NCBI GenBank assembly: GCA_029884035.1
Contig: JAOUIM010000156.1
Span: 1-7,798 of the forward strand
Source of the DNA: Aquincola sp.
Lineage (GTDB): Bacteria > Pseudomonadota > Gammaproteobacteria > Burkholderiales > Burkholderiaceae_C
Reading direction: 5' to 3'
Length of the DNA: 7,798 bases
Shown here: one piece after another, positions 6,284 to 7,798 of the stretch
How positions within the stretch are numbered: the first letter of the stretch is position 1
Layout of the letters: the number at the start of each line of letters is the position of its first letter
Translations under genes and position numbers: made by a program
Notes under the pieces: generated by a model
What the model was told of the DNA's origin: nothing
Seen by the model: the letters and a program-made list of their open reading frames with translations, nothing else
Databases searched by the model: none

Positions 6284-7620
6284 GCATGCGCGGCGCACGG
6301 CGCCCTGGGGGCCCGACCACGCGGCTCGCCATTCGCGCGGACCTGCTCGACTTCACGGCCGACCCCGGCTGGAGCGCGGCCGACGATGCCCCGGGTCTGC
6401 GCTATCGCGCCGACCATTGGCTGCTGGTCGAGGACGGCCGCGTCGCCGGCGTGCAGCCCGGTGCGCCCGACGCGAGCTGGCAGCGCCAGGACCACATGGG
6501 GCGACTGCTGATGCCGGGCTTCGTCGACACGCACGTGCACATGCCGCAGCTCGAGGTCATCGCGAGCTACGGTGCTGAATTGCTCGAGTGGCTGAACACC
6601 TACACCTTTCCCGCCGAGCGGCGCTATGCCGACGCAACGGTGTGCGAAGCGGGGGCGCAGCGGTTTCTCGATGCGCTGCTCGCGCACGGCACGACATCGG
6701 CGGTCGTGTTCCCGACGGTGCACCCGGGCAGCGCGGACGCGCTGTTCGCCGCGGCACAACAGCGAGGCATGCGCGTGATCGCCGGCCAATGCCTGATGGA
6801 CCGCCATGCGCCGGCCGACCTGACGGTGGCCGTGGAGCGGGCGGAGGCCGACAGCGAGGCGCTGATCGCGCGCTGGCACGGCAGGGACCGGCTCGCCTAC
6901 GCGGTGACGGTGCGATTCGCGCCGACCTCGACCGACGCGCAGCTGGCGATGGCCGGGCGCCTGCTCGCCCGCCACGACGGCCTGTACATGCAGACGCATG
7001 TGGCAGAGAACCGCGCCGAGCTCGCCTGGGTGGCCGAACTGTTCCCCAACGCGCGCAGCTATCTCGACGTGTATGCGCGCCATGGCCTGCTCGGCACGCG
7101 CTCGGTGCTCGCGCACGGCATCTGGCTCGACGCGACCGACCGCGACGCCCTCGCGCGCTCGCGCTCGCAGATCGCCCACAGCCCGAGCTCCAACCTCTTC
7201 CTCGGCTCGGGACTCATGCCCTGGCGGGCGCACGAGGACGCCGGCGTGCCGGTCAGCCTGGCCACCGACGTGGGTGGCGGCACGAGCCTCGCAATGCTTC
7301 GCACGCTGGCCGACGCGTACAAGGTTCAGGCGCTGCAGCATGTGAGGCTGCCGGCTTGGAAGGCGCTGTACACCGCCACCCGTGGCGCCGCGCACGCGCT
7401 CGGGCTGGACAGCGAGATCGGTTCGTTCGACACCGGCTGCACCGCCGACCTCGCGCTGTGGGACTGGGCGCACGGGTCGGTCGCCATCGCGCGCGACGAT
7501 GCGGCACGGACCTTGCACGAACGCGTGTTCGCGTGGATGACGCTCGCCGACGAACGCAATCTCCAGGCCACGTGGGTGGCCGGCCAACCGCTGTACCGCA
7601 CACCGGAGACGACGACATGA
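6280..7620 (+). CDS. guaD: Guanine deaminase
   Basis: 446 residues from the GTG start (444 from ATG 6286), close to the roughly 440 typical of the family. This zinc amidohydrolase deaminates guanine to xanthine and ammonia, feeding the XdhAB enzyme encoded next door. Seen in order: the beta-sandwich strand ADHWLLVEDGRVAGVQPG (44-61); LLMPGFVDTHVHMPQ with zinc ligands His85 and His87; LNTYTFPAERRY (105-116); VRFAPTST (211-218), whose Arg-Phe pair binds guanine in the family; QTHVAEN with zinc ligand His240 and catalytic Glu243; LAHGIWL with His279; AHSPSSNLFLGSG (299-311); and ATDVGGGTSL with Asp330. The active site is complete. The first 15 or so residues (RGARRPGGPTTR) look like an unconserved tail. 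The gene is coupled to lysR upstream (GTGA) and to the ABC gene downstream (ATGA). Confidence 0.95.
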   Translation: MSMRGARRPGGPTTRLAIRADLLDFTADPGWSAADDAPGLRYRADHWLLVEDGRVAGVQPGAPDASWQRQDHMGRLLMPGFVDTHVHMPQLEVIASYGAELLEWLNTYTFPAERRYADATVCEAGAQRFLDALLAHGTTSAVVFPTVHPGSADALFAAAQQRGMRVIAGQCLMDRHAPADLTVAVERAEADSEALIARWHGRDRLAYAVTVRFAPTSTDAQLAMAGRLLARHDGLYMQTHVAENRAELAWVAELFPNARSYLDVYARHGLLGTRSVLAHGIWLDATDRDALARSRSQIAHSPSSNLFLGSGLMPWRAHEDAGVPVSLATDVGGGTSLAMLRTLADAYKVQALQHVRLPAWKALYTATRGAAHALGLDSEIGSFDTGCTADLALWDWAHGSVAIARDDAARTLHERVFAWMTLADERNLQATWVAGQPLYRTPETTT

Positions 7621-7798
7621 CAGCGCCCCCCAGACTCGAGCTGAAGAACATCAGCAAGCAGTACCCAGCGGTCAAGGCCAACGACAACGTGAGCCTCACG
7701 GTGCAGGCCGGCGAAATCCACGCGATCCTCGGCGAGAACGGCGCCGGCAAGAGCACGCTGATGAAGATCGTGTTCGGCGCGGTGCAGCCCGACGAGGG
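7617..7798 (+). CDS. ABC transporter ATP-binding protein, sugar/nucleoside type, 5' end only
   Basis: Only the first 60 codons are in the window, ending just after the Walker A region. The sequence LELKNISKQYPAVKANDNVSLTVQAGEIHAILGENGAGKSTLMKIVFG resembles the N-terminal ATPase domain of the double-domain simple-sugar and nucleoside importers (RbsA/YufO/NupA-like), which work with BMP-family binding proteins. Walker A is GENGAGKST (39-47, Lys45), and Tyr17 (KQYPAV) is in the A-loop position. The ATG overlaps the guaD stop (ATGA), and GGAG at 7605-7608 is 8 nt upstream. Position behind guaD suggests import of a purine or nucleoside. The substrate is inferred from context, and the permease and binding-protein genes would lie to the right of the window. 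Confidence 0.88.
   Translation, partial: MTAPPRLELKNISKQYPAVKANDNVSLTVQAGEIHAILGENGAGKSTLMKIVFGAVQPDE

Noticed and set aside
5287..6314. GGGGGCCCG shared between the lysR start region and the guaD N-terminal codons
   Set aside because: A nine-base G/C-only match is expected by chance at this base composition, and the two contexts differ.
6157..7587. A 476-codon open frame on the minus strand opposite guaD, and a 425-codon one at 5021-6298 opposite lysR
   Set aside because: Both are antisense to clearly recognisable genes, have Arg/His/Ala-rich low-complexity products, and lack ribosome sites or motifs.
1..7798. Scan for tRNA, rRNA, CRISPR, insertion-sequence ends, attachment sites and riboswitches
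   Set aside because: Genes fill nearly the whole window and the only intergenic gaps are 78, 10 and 70 bp. None contains such a structure, and no repeated spacers or terminal inverted repeats were seen.

Overview
The window is about 7.8 kb of GC-rich DNA (by eye near 70% G+C) in which almost every base is coding. Protein-level resemblance and gene content point to a betaproteobacterium of the Burkholderiales (Comamonadaceae / Rubrivivax-Leptothrix type). This is a judgement from remembered family sequences, not from a search. There are seven genes, two of them cut by the window edges. I see no mobile element, tRNA, rRNA or CRISPR array.

Left part (1-1389), phenylacetate catabolism. A truncated paaG (1,2-epoxyphenylacetyl-CoA isomerase) runs leftwards and paaY (hexapeptide-repeat, gamma-carbonic-anhydrase-like thioesterase) runs rightwards. 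Between them lie only 78 bp, holding a perfect 16-bp palindrome of TetR-operator type (717-732). The palindrome overlaps plausible promoters in both directions, so one repressor (a PaaR-type TetR is the obvious candidate) could control both genes.

Middle part (1400-5226), purine oxidation. xdhA (2Fe-2S and FAD subunit) and xdhB (molybdopterin subunit) form a leftward pair joined by an ATGA overlap. Every active-site residue expected of a true xanthine dehydrogenase can be found. The usual third gene, the insertion chaperone xdhC, is absent: xdhB instead ends 10 bp from the end of paaY. The two convergent stop codons sit in the two arms of a single hairpin.

Right part (5297-7798), control, deamination and transport. 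A LysR-type regulator is divergent from xdhA across a 70-bp intergenic region containing short inverted and direct repeats. It is translationally coupled (GTGA overlap) to guaD, guanine deaminase, which is coupled in turn (ATGA overlap) to the start of an ABC transporter ATPase of the sugar/nucleoside class. The likely combined logic is import of a purine or nucleoside by the ABC system, guanine to xanthine by GuaD, xanthine to urate by XdhAB, with the LysR protein controlling both arms.

No clearly new biological system is visible. The points worth a second look are the palindrome-controlled divergent paa promoter, the missing xdhC at the junction of the two catabolic modules, the shared-stop hairpin, and the repeat-bearing lysR/xdhA intergenic region.
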